A DNA stretch of 64,000 nucleotides from Brackiella oedipodis DSM 13743 (GCF_000621025.1 NZ_JHZJ01000011.1:62001-126000); one strand, 5' to 3'. Counted from the first letter of the stretch, positions 17,055-25,708 are shown. Translations and numbers: made by a program. Notes: a model not told the origin generated them from the letters alone.

Positions 17055-17096
17055 AGCCATAATTGCCGTTAATAAATAGCAGTTATGGCTTTTTTT
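17055..17096 (+). terminator. Plus-oriented terminator hairpin between two minus-strand genes
   Basis: AGCCATAATTGC (17055-17066) pairs with 17079-17090 through one T-G wobble and a 12-base loop, and seven T follow (17090-17096). The T run is on the plus strand, while the flanking genes rlpA and rapZ are both on the minus strand. No plus-strand gene precedes it, so the transcript it would stop is unknown. Confidence 0.6.
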
Positions 17097-17120
17097 GTTG
17101 TTTTTGTGCCATGGCATCGA

Positions 17121-17984
17121 CTAGAGATTCAAGGCACGGTGTCGAATCCGCAAGGGTTTGTGATCACTTAAGCGCTGGGCTAATTGTTCGGTTACATAGA
17201 CGGAACGGTGTTGACCACCGGTACAGCCAATCGCAACAGTGAGATAGCTACGCGTGTCTTGCATATAAACAGGAAGCCATTTTTTGATGAAGTGCTCGAT
17301 GTCGGTAATTAGCTCTTCTACATGATTTTGTTGTTGTAACCAGTCACCGATGGCTTGATCGCACCCAGTCAGGGGCCGTAAGTCACTGACATAATGAGGA
17401 TTCGGTAAGCAGCGCACATCAAAAACAAGGTCAGCACTACTGGGTACGCCTTTTTTGAAGGCAAAGGATTCTAAGGTAAGCAAGAGGCTGCCTCTTTCGG
17501 CCTGAACTACATCCTTGACCCAGCTACGTAGTTTGATAGGGCTAAGGTTGGAGGTATCGATGACATGGCCCATTTGTCGCAAATAACCCATTAAATTGCG
17601 CTCATAGGCAATGCATTCTTCGAGAGAGGGCGAGGTCCCCAGTTGATGCTCAAGACGTTGGGTTAAAGGATGGCGACGGCGTGATTCTGAGTAACGATGG
17701 AAAAGCGTTTGGTCATTGGCTTCCAGGAAAAGAATCTCTAAAGCCACCCCCATGTTTTGGACGTTTTCGATGACGCTGCCTAATTTGGCGATATCGCCAT
17801 GTGAGCGAGCATCAATCGCCACGGCGACTTTTTCGAGGTTTTCATCCTGAATCGAAACAATGAACTCGCTGAGCAAGCGCAGCGGTAGGTTATCGACGCA
17901 GTTGTAACCTAAGTCTTCTAACTGTTTGAGGGCAACAGATTTGCCCGATCCAGAAATCCCGGTAATAAGTACAATAGGTGCCAT
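17121..17984 (-). CDS. rapZ: RNase adapter protein RapZ
   Basis: The 287-residue protein has a Walker A motif GISGSGKS (residues 9-16) in an N-terminal kinase-like domain. Its C-terminal domain carries DVRCLPNPHYV and AIGCTGGQHRSVYV. In E. coli RapZ binds the sRNAs GlmZ/GlmY and guides RNase E, sensing glucosamine-6-phosphate. The start ATG overlaps the hprK stop by one base (TAATG), showing tight coupling. It is the last gene of the hprK-rapZ pair within the PTS-Ntr cluster. Whether a GlmZ-like partner exists here is not known. Confidence 0.95.
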   Translation of the reverse strand: MAPIVLITGISGSGKSVALKQLEDLGYNCVDNLPLRLLSEFIVSIQDENLEKVAVAIDARSHGDIAKLGSVIENVQNMGVALEILFLEANDQTLFHRYSESRRRHPLTQRLEHQLGTSPSLEECIAYERNLMGYLRQMGHVIDTSNLSPIKLRSWVKDVVQAERGSLLLTLESFAFKKGVPSSADLVFDVRCLPNPHYVSDLRPLTGCDQAIGDWLQQQNHVEELITDIEHFIKKWLPVYMQDTRSYLTVAIGCTGGQHRSVYVTEQLAQRLSDHKPLRIRHRALNL

Positions 17985-18922
17985 TACTGTTGACCTTGAT
18001 CGAGTTGATTTTGTTTCATGGCGGCGCTTTGGCGTTGCATAAATTCGCCAAGTGTGTCGATACCGCGCAATTGCAAGATGGTGTTACGTACCGCTGCCTC
18101 GACCAAAACCGCCAGGTTACGACCGGCCGCGACAGGAATCATGACATAACGTATAGGCAAACCCAAGACTTCCTGGGTTTGAGCCTGCATAGGTAGACGC
18201 TCGTATTCATTATGATCCGCCTGCACTAAATTGACGATGAGTTTGAGGCTCATTTTGCGACGGACAGAGGTCTCGCCAAAGATGGTGCAGATATCGAGTA
18301 AACCAATACCACGGACCTCGAGGAGATTACGCAGCAGCGGTGGACAATGCCCTACGATAAGGGTGGGCGCGACTCTAGAAAACTGCACAGCATCATCGGC
18401 GACCAAGCCATGGCCGCGAGAGATCAATTCCAGTGCTAGCTCACTCTTGCCTAGACCCGACTTGCCAGTAATCAATACACCGACGCCAAGGACATCCATA
18501 AAAACGCCATGGACAGTGGTTTGTGGTGCATAGTGACGACCTAAGTACTCACGTAAAACATCAATCACATGAGCCGCATTCGAATTGGATGACAATAAAG
18601 GCAAGTCGTAACGATTACAGAAGTCAATCAGATCTGCTGGAACTTCGAGCTCATCAGCCACGATTAAACAGGGGGCGCCGCCATTACAGAGTTCAAGCAG
18701 AATACGTTCGCGCAGATTGGCCGATTTTTTGTTGTAAAAAACGATTTCTTCTTTGCCAAAAATTTGAATCCGAGAAGGATGGATCATATTAAGATGACCC
18801 ACTAAATCCGAGCCTGAAGTATTCGCTCCGATGAATTTGCGATTGACGCCATTTTGGCCGGCAATCCACACTAAACGTGCGGTGTTTTGGTTAGCGGCGA
18901 TAATGTCAGCAATCGATAGCAT
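17984..18922 (-). CDS. hprK: HPr kinase/phosphorylase
   Basis: The enzyme phosphorylates and dephosphorylates HPr on serine. The 312 residues comprise an N-terminal MurF-like domain and a C-terminal kinase domain with P-loop ITGKSGLGKSE near residue 152. The HprK signature LEVRGIGLLDI is near 205, and the K3-loop region RRKMSLKL near 225. It lies between ptsN and rapZ, the usual betaproteobacterial order, and probably links PTS-Ntr phosphorylation state to carbon and nitrogen status. No ptsH or ptsI is in the window. Confidence 0.95.
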   Translation of the reverse strand: MLSIADIIAANQNTARLVWIAGQNGVNRKFIGANTSGSDLVGHLNMIHPSRIQIFGKEEIVFYNKKSANLRERILLELCNGGAPCLIVADELEVPADLIDFCNRYDLPLLSSNSNAAHVIDVLREYLGRHYAPQTTVHGVFMDVLGVGVLITGKSGLGKSELALELISRGHGLVADDAVQFSRVAPTLIVGHCPPLLRNLLEVRGIGLLDICTIFGETSVRRKMSLKLIVNLVQADHNEYERLPMQAQTQEVLGLPIRYVMIPVAAGRNLAVLVEAAVRNTILQLRGIDTLGEFMQRQSAAMKQNQLDQGQQ

Positions 18923-18931
18923 GGGCGGCTC

Positions 18932-19384
18932 TTAGGGCTGGGTGGTGAGCAATTCAAAAATACGCTGCGGTTCTTTTTCTTCGCGTAATTGCTTGCGGAT
19001 TTCTTCGTTGGAGAGCACATGCGCTAAGTGCGCCAGAATCTCCAAATGCTCTTGGGTGGCATTTTCGGGAACCAGTAAGATCATCAATAAATTGACATTT
19101 TGGTTGTCGGGCGCATCGAAAGGAATGGCGTTTTCGAGACGCATAAAAGCGGCTAAAGGGCGTTCTAAGCTTTGAATACGGCCATGAGGAATTGCCACAC
19201 CATGACCAAGCGCAGTGGAACCTAAGCGCTCGCGCGAAAATAAGCTATCTGAAATGACACTACGGGAAATACCTTCATTATTTTCGAATAGTAGTGCAAC
19301 TTGTTCAAAGGCACGCTTCTTACTGGTTACATTTTGGTCAAGCAAAATATTGCTGACCGTTAATATATTGGATAGTTGATTCAT
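18932..19384 (-). CDS. ptsN: PTS IIA-Ntr component
   Basis: The 150-residue EIIA fructose/mannitol-type domain has the phosphorylated His67 in GHGVAIPHGRIQ. It receives phosphate from NPr/HPr and acts as a regulator, for example on K+ transport and sensor kinases, not in sugar uptake. The stop lies 9 bases before the hprK start, so the two are one transcript. A terminator separates it from hpf upstream, so ptsN probably has its own promoter between 19384 and 19433. Confidence 0.94.
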   Translation of the reverse strand: MNQLSNILTVSNILLDQNVTSKKRAFEQVALLFENNEGISRSVISDSLFSRERLGSTALGHGVAIPHGRIQSLERPLAAFMRLENAIPFDAPDNQNVNLLMILLVPENATQEHLEILAHLAHVLSNEEIRKQLREEKEPQRIFELLTTQP

Positions 19385-19432
19385 AAAATAACTAAGAGGG
19401 ATTTAGAGCAATAAACGTGGTGCAGTTTCAAG

Positions 19433-19459
19433 TAAAAACCCAGCGCTTAAAGCTGGGTT
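19433..19459 (-). terminator. Terminator after hpf
   Basis: AACCCAGC (19437-19444) pairs with 19452-19459. On the minus strand the stem runs into TTTTT (19440-19433 region), 40 bases past the hpf stop. Confidence 0.75.
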
Positions 19460-19498
19460 ATGTAACAAAATAATTATCCTGAGATCATTATAGGAGAT

Positions 19499-19819
19499 TT
19501 ATGCTGCATGCACACGCTTGGTGCCCTGCTGCAGGGATTCTTTTTGTTTGGATTTATGTTTGCTGACCAAACGATCGAGTTTCTCGGAGAGGGCATCGAT
19601 GGCTGTGTACAGATTATGGTCAGAGGCCTCGCAAAATAATTCTTTGCCTGGGATACGAACTGCAATTTCGGCTTGGTGATTATTGCGTTCAAGACTATAA
19701 ATGCAGTGCGCTTCGGTGATATTGTCTAGGCGCTTAAGGACGCGTTGGAGTTTGTTTTCGGTGAACTCGCGAATAGCGGGAGTAACGTCTAGATGATGAC
19801 CTGTAATTTTTAGATTCAT
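19499..19819 (-). CDS. hpf: Ribosome hibernation promoting factor
   Basis: This 106-residue short HPF/RaiA protein binds the 30S decoding channel in stationary phase and helps form 100S dimers. MNLKITGHHLDVTPAIREF begins the family pattern (key TGHHLDVTPAI), and basic residues are conserved in the second half. The ATG at 19819 has AAGGAG at good spacing; the longer frame to 19918 would add 33 unrelated residues. In many proteobacteria rpoN is immediately upstream, but here two LuxR genes follow after 550 bases. Confidence 0.95.
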   Translation of the reverse strand: MNLKITGHHLDVTPAIREFTENKLQRVLKRLDNITEAHCIYSLERNNHQAEIAVRIPGKELFCEASDHNLYTAIDALSEKLDRLVSKHKSKQKESLQQGTKRVHAA

Positions 19820-20369
19820 AACGACTCCTTTATAGGTAAAGAACAAAGCGGAATGCCTTGTGACCGAGACTAACCGTAACTCATAGATAAATATTCTACG
19901 GTTAGACCCTGAATTCACTTTAGCATAAAGAAAAGCGTTTGCAAATAAAGAAGGCCTGAGGGCTAAAACCGACTCAAATTCGCACCAAAAGGGAGCCCTA
20001 GCGGCTATACATATCTCTTTTTGTGTAAAATTAGCAACAAATTGTTACGAACTACGTATTTTAACGTATGCACTTTTTGTCATAGCAAGAATTAAATAAA
20101 AAGCGGCTTTTAAAGTCGATAGCCGTGTTTGTGCGCCTAAAAAGTGCGACAAAAAACTCTCAATTTTATTTATGGATGGAGGCTTTCTGGTTTTTTACTA
20201 GTGTTTACCACGACTAACAATAAGGACTCAGCCGATATCTAGATAAAAACATCCACTTTACAAAAGAGCGTGAGTTTTTAACAATTGAAACTTCTTATCA
20301 ATAATAAAATTTTAGGCGTTTTAGGCGCTGAACTATCACTAATTTTTATTAGTTAGGACAAGGGGAGTT
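19820..20369. other. Intergenic region between hpf and the LuxR pair
   Basis: The 550-base AT-rich stretch separates two divergent transcription units. No gene is supported. A 9-bp inverted repeat, GCACTTTTT (20070-20078) and AAAAAGTGC (20139-20147), spans 60 bases, and a short TACGT/ACGTA repeat lies near 20053-20068. Promoters of hpf and of the LuxR genes must lie here, but no near-consensus pair was identified. Confidence 0.5.
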
Positions 20370-20693
20370 ATGAAAAGGTCTGTTGAAGCGTTAGGCATGG
20401 GATTAGCGTTTGTCACCATTCCTGATGAGTCAGATACGACACATCCAAAAACGGCACAGGAAGATCAGGCGTATACGCCCGATACCATCGAGCATATGAT
20501 TCGGCAGCATCCGATGCTCACCAAACGCGAAAAACAAATTTGTTATTTAATTCTGCAAGGCATCCAAAACAAGGAAATCGCTTTTTTACTAAAAATATCC
20601 GAGCGCACTGTGGGTACCCATAGAGCCAATATTTATAGGAAATTTGACGTCAAAAATGCCGTGGAATTATTTCACTACCATTTTTTTGAATAG
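20370..20693 (+). CDS. Small LuxR-type HTH protein (first of pair)
   Basis: The 107-residue protein has an undefined N-terminal 45 residues, then a GerE/LuxR DNA-binding domain. LTKREKQICYLILQGIQNKEIA (key TKREKQ and NKEIA) and ISERTVGTHRANIYRKF give the HTH with its recognition helix. There is no receiver, autoinducer or PAS domain, so it cannot be a normal response regulator. A ribosome site GGGGAG precedes the ATG. It is followed 8 bases later by a second HTH protein. The target and signal are unknown; heterodimer formation with its neighbour is a guess. Confidence 0.82.
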   Translation: MKRSVEALGMGLAFVTIPDESDTTHPKTAQEDQAYTPDTIEHMIRQHPMLTKREKQICYLILQGIQNKEIAFLLKISERTVGTHRANIYRKFDVKNAVELFHYHFFE

Positions 20694-20701
20694 GGGGAAT
20701 T

Positions 20702-20941
20702 ATGTTAGCGAAATTAGAATCAGAAAAGCTGAGTCGTTTAACATCGAGAGAGAAGGAAGTTTTTGCTCTTATTTCTAAGGGGTTAACCAATAAGCTCTCG
20801 GCTGAATTATTGGGCATTTCCAAGCGCACGGTAGAAATTCATCGCGCCAATATCCTCAAAAAATATCAGGCCCGTAATGTTGTGCAGCTCAATCACATGC
20901 TGACGTTATTGGATCAGGATGATTATCAGGCCAGCGCTTAG
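20702..20941 (+). CDS. Small LuxR-type HTH protein (second of pair)
   Basis: The 79-residue protein is almost only a LuxR HTH: LTSREKEVFALISKGLTNKLSAE and ISKRTVEIHRANILKKYQARN, with a short acidic C-terminal tail. The recognition helix resembles that of its neighbour (ISxRTVxxHRANI), so the pair probably arose by tandem duplication and then diverged. AGGGGGAATT precedes the ATG. It ends 38 bases from the convergent ampD. No sensory domain is present. Confidence 0.82.
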   Translation: MLAKLESEKLSRLTSREKEVFALISKGLTNKLSAELLGISKRTVEIHRANILKKYQARNVVQLNHMLTLLDQDDYQASA

Positions 20942-20978
20942 GCGGCTAAAAGTGATGATAGTTTGAGGATCGTCATAT

Positions 20979-21560
20979 TTAAAAAGCGGGGGCTTGACGT
21001 CTTGACCAGGCCGCTAACTGACAATAGTGAGCCCAATCAAAAAATGGGCCTGGATCGGTCTTGCGAACAGGGGCGATGTGCTCATGACCGCGCACAGCGC
21101 GTAAGGGATATCGCACTTTTAGGATCGCGGTGAGTGCTGCCGCTTGTTGATATTGCACCGGCGTAAAGGCTTCGAAATCGCAGCCTTCGAGCTCAATACC
21201 AATCGAGTAGGGGTTACAAGGACCCATACCCTCAAAGTCAGAGGCGCCGGCATGCCAGGCCGCTTGCTCGGTGCTAACAAACTGCACAATTAAGCCCTCA
21301 CGACGAATCAGAAAATGGCTCGAGACGCGTAGCTGCGCAATGCCTGCAAAATAAGGATGTTGCTCAGGATTGAGGCAATTACAAAACAATTGCTCGATAT
21401 AGGGACCGCCATATTGGTAGGGCGGCAGACTAATATTGTGCAGTACCAGCAAACACGGGGCTAAGTGGGTTGGCCGCGCTGCATAATTTGGGGATAAACA
21501 GTGTTGTACTTGTGGATGGTCTTTTAGGAAACCGTGGCGATCGAGTTGAAGCTGACTCAT
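20979..21560 (-). CDS. ampD: 1,6-anhydro-N-acetylmuramyl-L-alanine amidase
   Basis: AmpD cuts the anhydroMurNAc-peptide bond in cytoplasmic wall recycling and thereby controls AmpR-type beta-lactamase induction. The 193-residue amidase_2 protein has the Zn ligands His in LVLHNIS, His in RGHEHIAP and Asp in RKTDPGPFFDW. It lacks a signal peptide, as expected for the cytosolic enzyme. The ATG overlaps the stop of the upstream CcsA-like gene by four bases, so they are coupled. Confidence 0.95.
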   Translation of the reverse strand: MSQLQLDRHGFLKDHPQVQHCLSPNYAARPTHLAPCLLVLHNISLPPYQYGGPYIEQLFCNCLNPEQHPYFAGIAQLRVSSHFLIRREGLIVQFVSTEQAAWHAGASDFEGMGPCNPYSIGIELEGCDFEAFTPVQYQQAAALTAILKVRYPLRAVRGHEHIAPVRKTDPGPFFDWAHYCQLAAWSRRQAPAF

Positions 21561-22399
21561 GACAATAGAACCTCAAGCACAAAGCGGGTGCCGGTATAAG
21601 CCAGCATAATCAGTACAAAACCCGTAAGCGTCCAACCTAGGGCTAAACGACCACGCCAGCCCCAGACCGCACGGCCAAACAATAAAAAGGCAAATACGGC
21701 CCAAGCAATAATCGTAAAAAACGTCTTGTGATCGAATGGCAAGAGCGTACCATCGCTGTGATAAGAGACCCACATACCCGTTAGAATCGCTAGCGTCAGC
21801 AATATAAAGCCCGTCCAAATGAGGCGGAATAACAAATGCTCTTGTGTGAGTAAAGGCGGTTGTGCATCAATCAAGCGCGATATAAACGCCTTGTGTTTGG
21901 CGAAGTTTTGGGGCTTATGTAAGTGCCGATCGAGTAAGGCCGTGCAAATTGCCTGGATCGTTGCTAATGCAATCAAACTATATGCAAATAAAGATATAAT
22001 CAGATGCACGCGAAAGATCTCGTTTTTGATGACGATGGTCGCGCTATGATGCGAAACAGGAAATAGCGCTGCGACGATACAGACGATAGTCGCGGGGACG
22101 CTCAGTGGTAAAATCTGCGCATCTAGTCTATGAAAATTACCTTCTAGCCAAAATACGATCAAGCCTAACCACATCGTAAATGACAGGCTCAAACTCCAAC
22201 TAATATGCAAGTGGTGTTGACTAATGAGTCCACTATGTATTGCAAAACCATGCACAATAATGGTGAGGGCCAACGCCCAGTGGCGTAAGCGGTGCCATTT
22301 TTCAAAATCTTGATTGTGCGTGAGGGCATAGCCTATAGAGCAGCCAAGCAAAATATAAGCAAGCGCGGCTAAATAATGCAATCCTATATCGGTGGACAT
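21557..22399 (-). CDS. CcsA/YpjD-like cytochrome c assembly membrane protein
   Basis: The 280-residue protein has about eight transmembrane helices and belongs to the CcmC/CcsA/HemX-like superfamily. A late conserved segment is HKTFFTIIAWAVFAFLLFGR (key HKTFF and WAVFA), and His residues near residues 50, 64 and 118 could bind haem. In proteobacteria this gene, often called ypjD, lies divergently beside ffh, as here. Its role in haem handling is inferred from the family. It is the first gene of the pair with ampD. Confidence 0.85.
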   Translation of the reverse strand: MSTDIGLHYLAALAYILLGCSIGYALTHNQDFEKWHRLRHWALALTIIVHGFAIHSGLISQHHLHISWSLSLSFTMWLGLIVFWLEGNFHRLDAQILPLSVPATIVCIVAALFPVSHHSATIVIKNEIFRVHLIISLFAYSLIALATIQAICTALLDRHLHKPQNFAKHKAFISRLIDAQPPLLTQEHLLFRLIWTGFILLTLAILTGMWVSYHSDGTLLPFDHKTFFTIIAWAVFAFLLFGRAVWGWRGRLALGWTLTGFVLIMLAYTGTRFVLEVLLS

Positions 22400-22484
22400 A
22401 ATTGTAGGTACCTAATATTTCAGCAATTAAGCAACAATAATGTAGTATAACCTGTCTGTTAGACAGCAACCAGAGTGAAAATAC

Positions 22485-23903
22485 ATGTTTGATAATCTTA
22501 CCAACCGTTTAAGCAAAGTCGTAAAAACACTGCGGGGCCAAGCGCGACTGACTGAGGCAAATACCCAAGAGATGTTGCGTGAAGTACGCATGGCCTTACT
22601 CGAGGCGGATGTGGCTCTGCCTGTGGTCAAAGAGTTTATTAGTCGCGTCAAAGAAAAGGCGATGGGCGAGGAAGTCGCCGCCAGCCTGAGTCCAGGGCAG
22701 GCGTTGGTAGGTTTGGTGCACAAGGAATTAACCGCTATTATGGGCGGCGATGACCCCGCCAGTCAGGCCACATTGTCACTGGCCACGCAACCGCCAGCGA
22801 TTATCTTGATGGCTGGTTTACAAGGGGCGGGTAAAACGACCACCACGGCCAAGTTGGCTAAATTACTACACGAGGGTGAGCTTAGCCAAAACGGCAAAAA
22901 AATCGCCAAAAAGAAAGTCTTAGTGGTCTCTGTCGACGTTTATCGACCAGCGGCTATTGAGCAGCTCAAGACCGTGGCTGCTCAGGTCGGAGTTGACTTT
23001 TTCCCGTCAGAGGGTTCACAAAAACCGTCAGATATTGCAGCAGCGGCGGTGGATTTCGCTAAAAAGCATTATTACGATGTCTTAATCGTCGATACTGCAG
23101 GGCGTTTGGGCATTGATGACGCCATGATGCAAGAAATTAGCGCCTTGCATACGCAACTTAACCCTATTGAAACCTTGTTTGTAGTTGATGCCATGCAAGG
23201 TCAGGATGCGGTCAATGTCGCCAAAGCCTTCTCTGAAGTACTGCCACTGACAGGCGTGGTCATGACCAAACTGGATGGTGATTCACGTGGCGGGGCGGCC
23301 TTGTCGGTGCGTTTTGTTACGGGCAAACCATTGAAATTCATCGGTGTCTCAGAAAAACTCGATGGTCTCGAAGTCTTTCACCCAGAGCGTATGGCGCAAC
23401 GCGTATTGGGCATGGGCGATATCGTATCGTTGGTCGAACAAGCGCAACGCAACATTGATATTAGCGAAGCCGAAAAATTCGCCAAAAAAGTCAAAAAGGG
23501 TGAGCGCTTTGATTTGAATGATTTCAAAAATCAACTGCAGCAAATCAAAAACATGGGAGATATGGGCTCCTTGGTCAAAAAACTACCGGGCCAACTGGGG
23601 CAGGCAATGGGTCAAGTAGACAGCGCCGAAGCCGAAAAACAGCTCAAACGCACCGAAGCTATTATCAACTCCATGACCATACAAGAGCGTAGTAAACCAG
23701 AGATTTTGAAGGCCTCCCGAAAGCAGCGCATCGCCAAAGGTGCTGGTGTGCAAGTGCAAGAGGTGAATAAGCTGCTCAAACAATTTGAACAGATGCAAGG
23801 CATGATGAAACTCATGAAGAAAGGCGGCATGGGCAAGATGATGCGCGCCATGGGGGGTATGCGCAATATGCGCAATATGATGGGGGGCGGACGCCGTCGC
23901 TAA
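22485..23903 (+). CDS. ffh: Signal recognition particle protein Ffh
   Basis: SRP54 GTPase binds signal peptides of nascent inner-membrane proteins with 4.5S RNA and docks at FtsY. The 472 residues contain an N domain, a G domain with GLQGAGKTTT near residue 107, DTAGR near 205 and TKLDGD near 262, and a Met-rich M domain from about 330. The C-terminal end is very rich in Met, Gly and Arg. Length is slightly above the E. coli 453. The gene is divergent from the CcsA-like gene. Confidence 0.97.
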   Translation: MFDNLTNRLSKVVKTLRGQARLTEANTQEMLREVRMALLEADVALPVVKEFISRVKEKAMGEEVAASLSPGQALVGLVHKELTAIMGGDDPASQATLSLATQPPAIILMAGLQGAGKTTTTAKLAKLLHEGELSQNGKKIAKKKVLVVSVDVYRPAAIEQLKTVAAQVGVDFFPSEGSQKPSDIAAAAVDFAKKHYYDVLIVDTAGRLGIDDAMMQEISALHTQLNPIETLFVVDAMQGQDAVNVAKAFSEVLPLTGVVMTKLDGDSRGGAALSVRFVTGKPLKFIGVSEKLDGLEVFHPERMAQRVLGMGDIVSLVEQAQRNIDISEAEKFAKKVKKGERFDLNDFKNQLQQIKNMGDMGSLVKKLPGQLGQAMGQVDSAEAEKQLKRTEAIINSMTIQERSKPEILKASRKQRIAKGAGVQVQEVNKLLKQFEQMQGMMKLMKKGGMGKMMRAMGGMRNMRNMMGGGRRR

Positions 23904-24449
23904 ATTACCCCGGCCTCAATTAAAACCCGCCACTTATGTGCAAGTGTCACAGTTTTTTGTTGCTATTTGCACATAAGTCTCGGAATTTAAATAAAAAATT
24001 GCTGTTAGCCTTGCTAAAAACGAAAAAATATCATATACTTATGAATTCCATAATTTCTATGGAACTACAAACCCAGACATCAAACCCACAATAGTTAGTG
24101 AATAGCTACTGAATAGCTAGTGCTATAGAGAAACTATAGTAAGCATTAAAAACTTATGGGCTAAGAAATTATAAAAGCAAAGTATAAAAGCTACCTTTAA
24201 TAAGCGGTTATATAAGAGATTATATACATAAGAACTTACAAACAAGTTCTTAGGGCTAAGCCCTTAGGAGTAAGTTTTTAGGCTTATAAGCTATTGATTT
24301 TATAATTAATTTTTTAGCTCCTCTAACTATTACGGGACCAATACTGGTTATATCAAGAGTGCGTGCCTTCTCAGGGCGCGAATTCTTATTTAGGTTCATT
24401 CTCTATGATTAGAGAATGGTAATGTAACTAAGTTGGAACAGGAATAATC
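23904..24449. other. Inverted-repeat-rich intergenic region before rplN
   Basis: The 546-base AT-rich stretch holds no supported gene but several perfect inverted repeats. These are a 12-bp one (23932-23943 with 23967-23978), TTCCATA/TATGGAA (24046-24064), TAAGAACTT/AAGTTCTTA (24229-24252), AGGGCT-A-AGCCCT (24252-24264) and CATTCTCT/AGAGAATG (24397-24418). An 11-base direct repeat TGAATAGCTAC/G lies at 24099-24120. The 3'-proximal hairpin sits 31 bases before the rplN start and could lie in the spc mRNA leader. Confidence 0.6.
24397..24418 (+). promoter_or_regulatory. Candidate leader hairpin of the spc operon
   Basis: An 8-bp perfect stem CATTCTCT/AGAGAATG with a 6-base loop lies 31 bases before the rplN ATG, with no T run after it. 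Its place suggests an mRNA 5'-leader structure; a regulatory role is inferred only. Confidence 0.4.
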
Positions 24450-24818
24450 ATGATCCAAATGCAAAGCACGCTTGACGTGGCTGATAACACGGGTGCACGT
24501 AGCATTATGTGCATTAAAGTGTTGGGCGGCTCCAAACGCCGTTATGCTGCTATCGGTGACATTATCAAAGTCACTGTCAAAGAAGCAGCGCCTCGCGGTC
24601 GCGTAAAAAAAGGCGAAGTATATAACGCAGTGGTAGTACGCACTGCAAAAGGTGTTCGTCGTAAAGACGGCTCGTTAGTCCGCTTTGGCGGAAATGCAGC
24701 GGTATTGCTAAATAACAAATTAGAACCCATCGGTACACGTATCTTTGGCCCTGTTACGCGCGAATTGCGTACAGAAAAATTTATGAAGATCGTTTCGTTG
24801 GCGCCAGAAGTCATCTAG
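24450..24818 (+). CDS. rplN: 50S ribosomal protein L14 (uL14)
   Basis: The 122-residue protein has the L14 pattern: [18 protein letters not shown] and [11 protein letters not shown]. It contacts 16S rRNA at a subunit bridge. It is the first gene of the spc-type operon here. The S10 operon genes (rpsJ to rpsQ) that usually precede it are not upstream; ffh is instead. Confidence 0.98.
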   Translation: MIQMQSTLDVADNTGARSIMCIKVLGGSKRRYAAIGDIIKVTVKEAAPRGRVKKGEVYNAVVVRTAKGVRRKDGSLVRFGGNAAVLLNNKLEPIGTRIFGPVTRELRTEKFMKIVSLAPEVI

Positions 24819-24826
24819 GAGCAATA

Positions 24827-25147
24827 ATGCAACATATTCGTAAAGGTGATGAAGTTATTGTCTTAGCGGGTCGCGATAAGACTCGCCGCGGTACCGTATT
24901 GGCACGTGTTGGTGCTGATAAAGTGCTTGTCGAAGGCATTAACGAAGTAAAAAAACACCAAAAACCAAATCCTATGACCAATGAGCCTGGTGGCATCATC
25001 AAAAAAGCTATGCCTATCCACATCTCTAATGTGGCTTTGTTCAACCCAGAAACGGGTAAGGCTGACAAAGTTTCATTCAAAGAGCAAGATGGTCATAAAG
25101 TTCGTGTTTACCGCTCCAACGGCAATGTCGTTGGCGTGAAATCGTAA
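24827..25147 (+). CDS. rplX: 50S ribosomal protein L24 (uL24)
   Basis: The 106-residue KOW-domain protein initiates 50S assembly. The KOW motif [19 protein letters not shown] is at the N-terminus, followed by [13 protein letters not shown]. An 8-base gap separates it from rplN. Confidence 0.98.
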   Translation: MQHIRKGDEVIVLAGRDKTRRGTVLARVGADKVLVEGINEVKKHQKPNPMTNEPGGIIKKAMPIHISNVALFNPETGKADKVSFKEQDGHKVRVYRSNGNVVGVKS

Positions 25148-25159
25148 GGGGCGAAAAAT

Positions 25160-25699
25160 ATGTCTCGTTTTCAAGAGCTATATAACAGCAAAATTGCCGA
25201 CGATTTGAAAAAACAATTCAACTACACCAGTTCAATGGAAGTGCCTCGCATTACCAAGATCACTTTGAACATCGGTCTATCTGAAGCAGTATCCGACAAA
25301 AAAGTCATCGAACATGCAGTTGAAGATTTAAGTAAAATTTCAGGCCAAAAACCTGTCGTAACCAAAAGCCGTAAAGCAATCGCGGGCTTCAAAATCCGTG
25401 AAAACTATCCTATCGGTTGCATGGTGACACTACGTGGCCGTCGTATGTACGAGTTTTTAGATCGTCTTATCACTATCGCTTTACCACGTGTACGTGACTT
25501 CCGAGGTGTCTCTGGTCGTTCGTTCGATGGTCGCGGTAATTACAACATTGGCGTAAAAGAGCAAATCATTTTCCCAGAAATCGAATACGATAAAATTGAT
25601 GCGCTACGTGGTATGAACATCAGTATTACCACCTCCGCCAAAACTGATGAAGAAGCGAAAGCCTTGCTAAAAGCATTCCACTTTCCATTTCGTAATTAA
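25160..25699 (+). CDS. rplE: 50S ribosomal protein L5 (uL5)
   Basis: The 179-residue protein binds 5S rRNA. The family pattern [16 protein letters not shown] lies near residue 33, and the C-terminal half has [15 protein letters not shown]. In E. coli, S8 represses the spc operon at the start of this cistron; whether that site exists here was not resolved by eye. Confidence 0.98.
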   Translation: MSRFQELYNSKIADDLKKQFNYTSSMEVPRITKITLNIGLSEAVSDKKVIEHAVEDLSKISGQKPVVTKSRKAIAGFKIRENYPIGCMVTLRGRRMYEFLDRLITIALPRVRDFRGVSGRSFDGRGNYNIGVKEQIIFPEIEYDKIDALRGMNISITTSAKTDEEAKALLKAFHFPFRN

Positions 25700-25708
25700 G
25701 GGGCGAAC

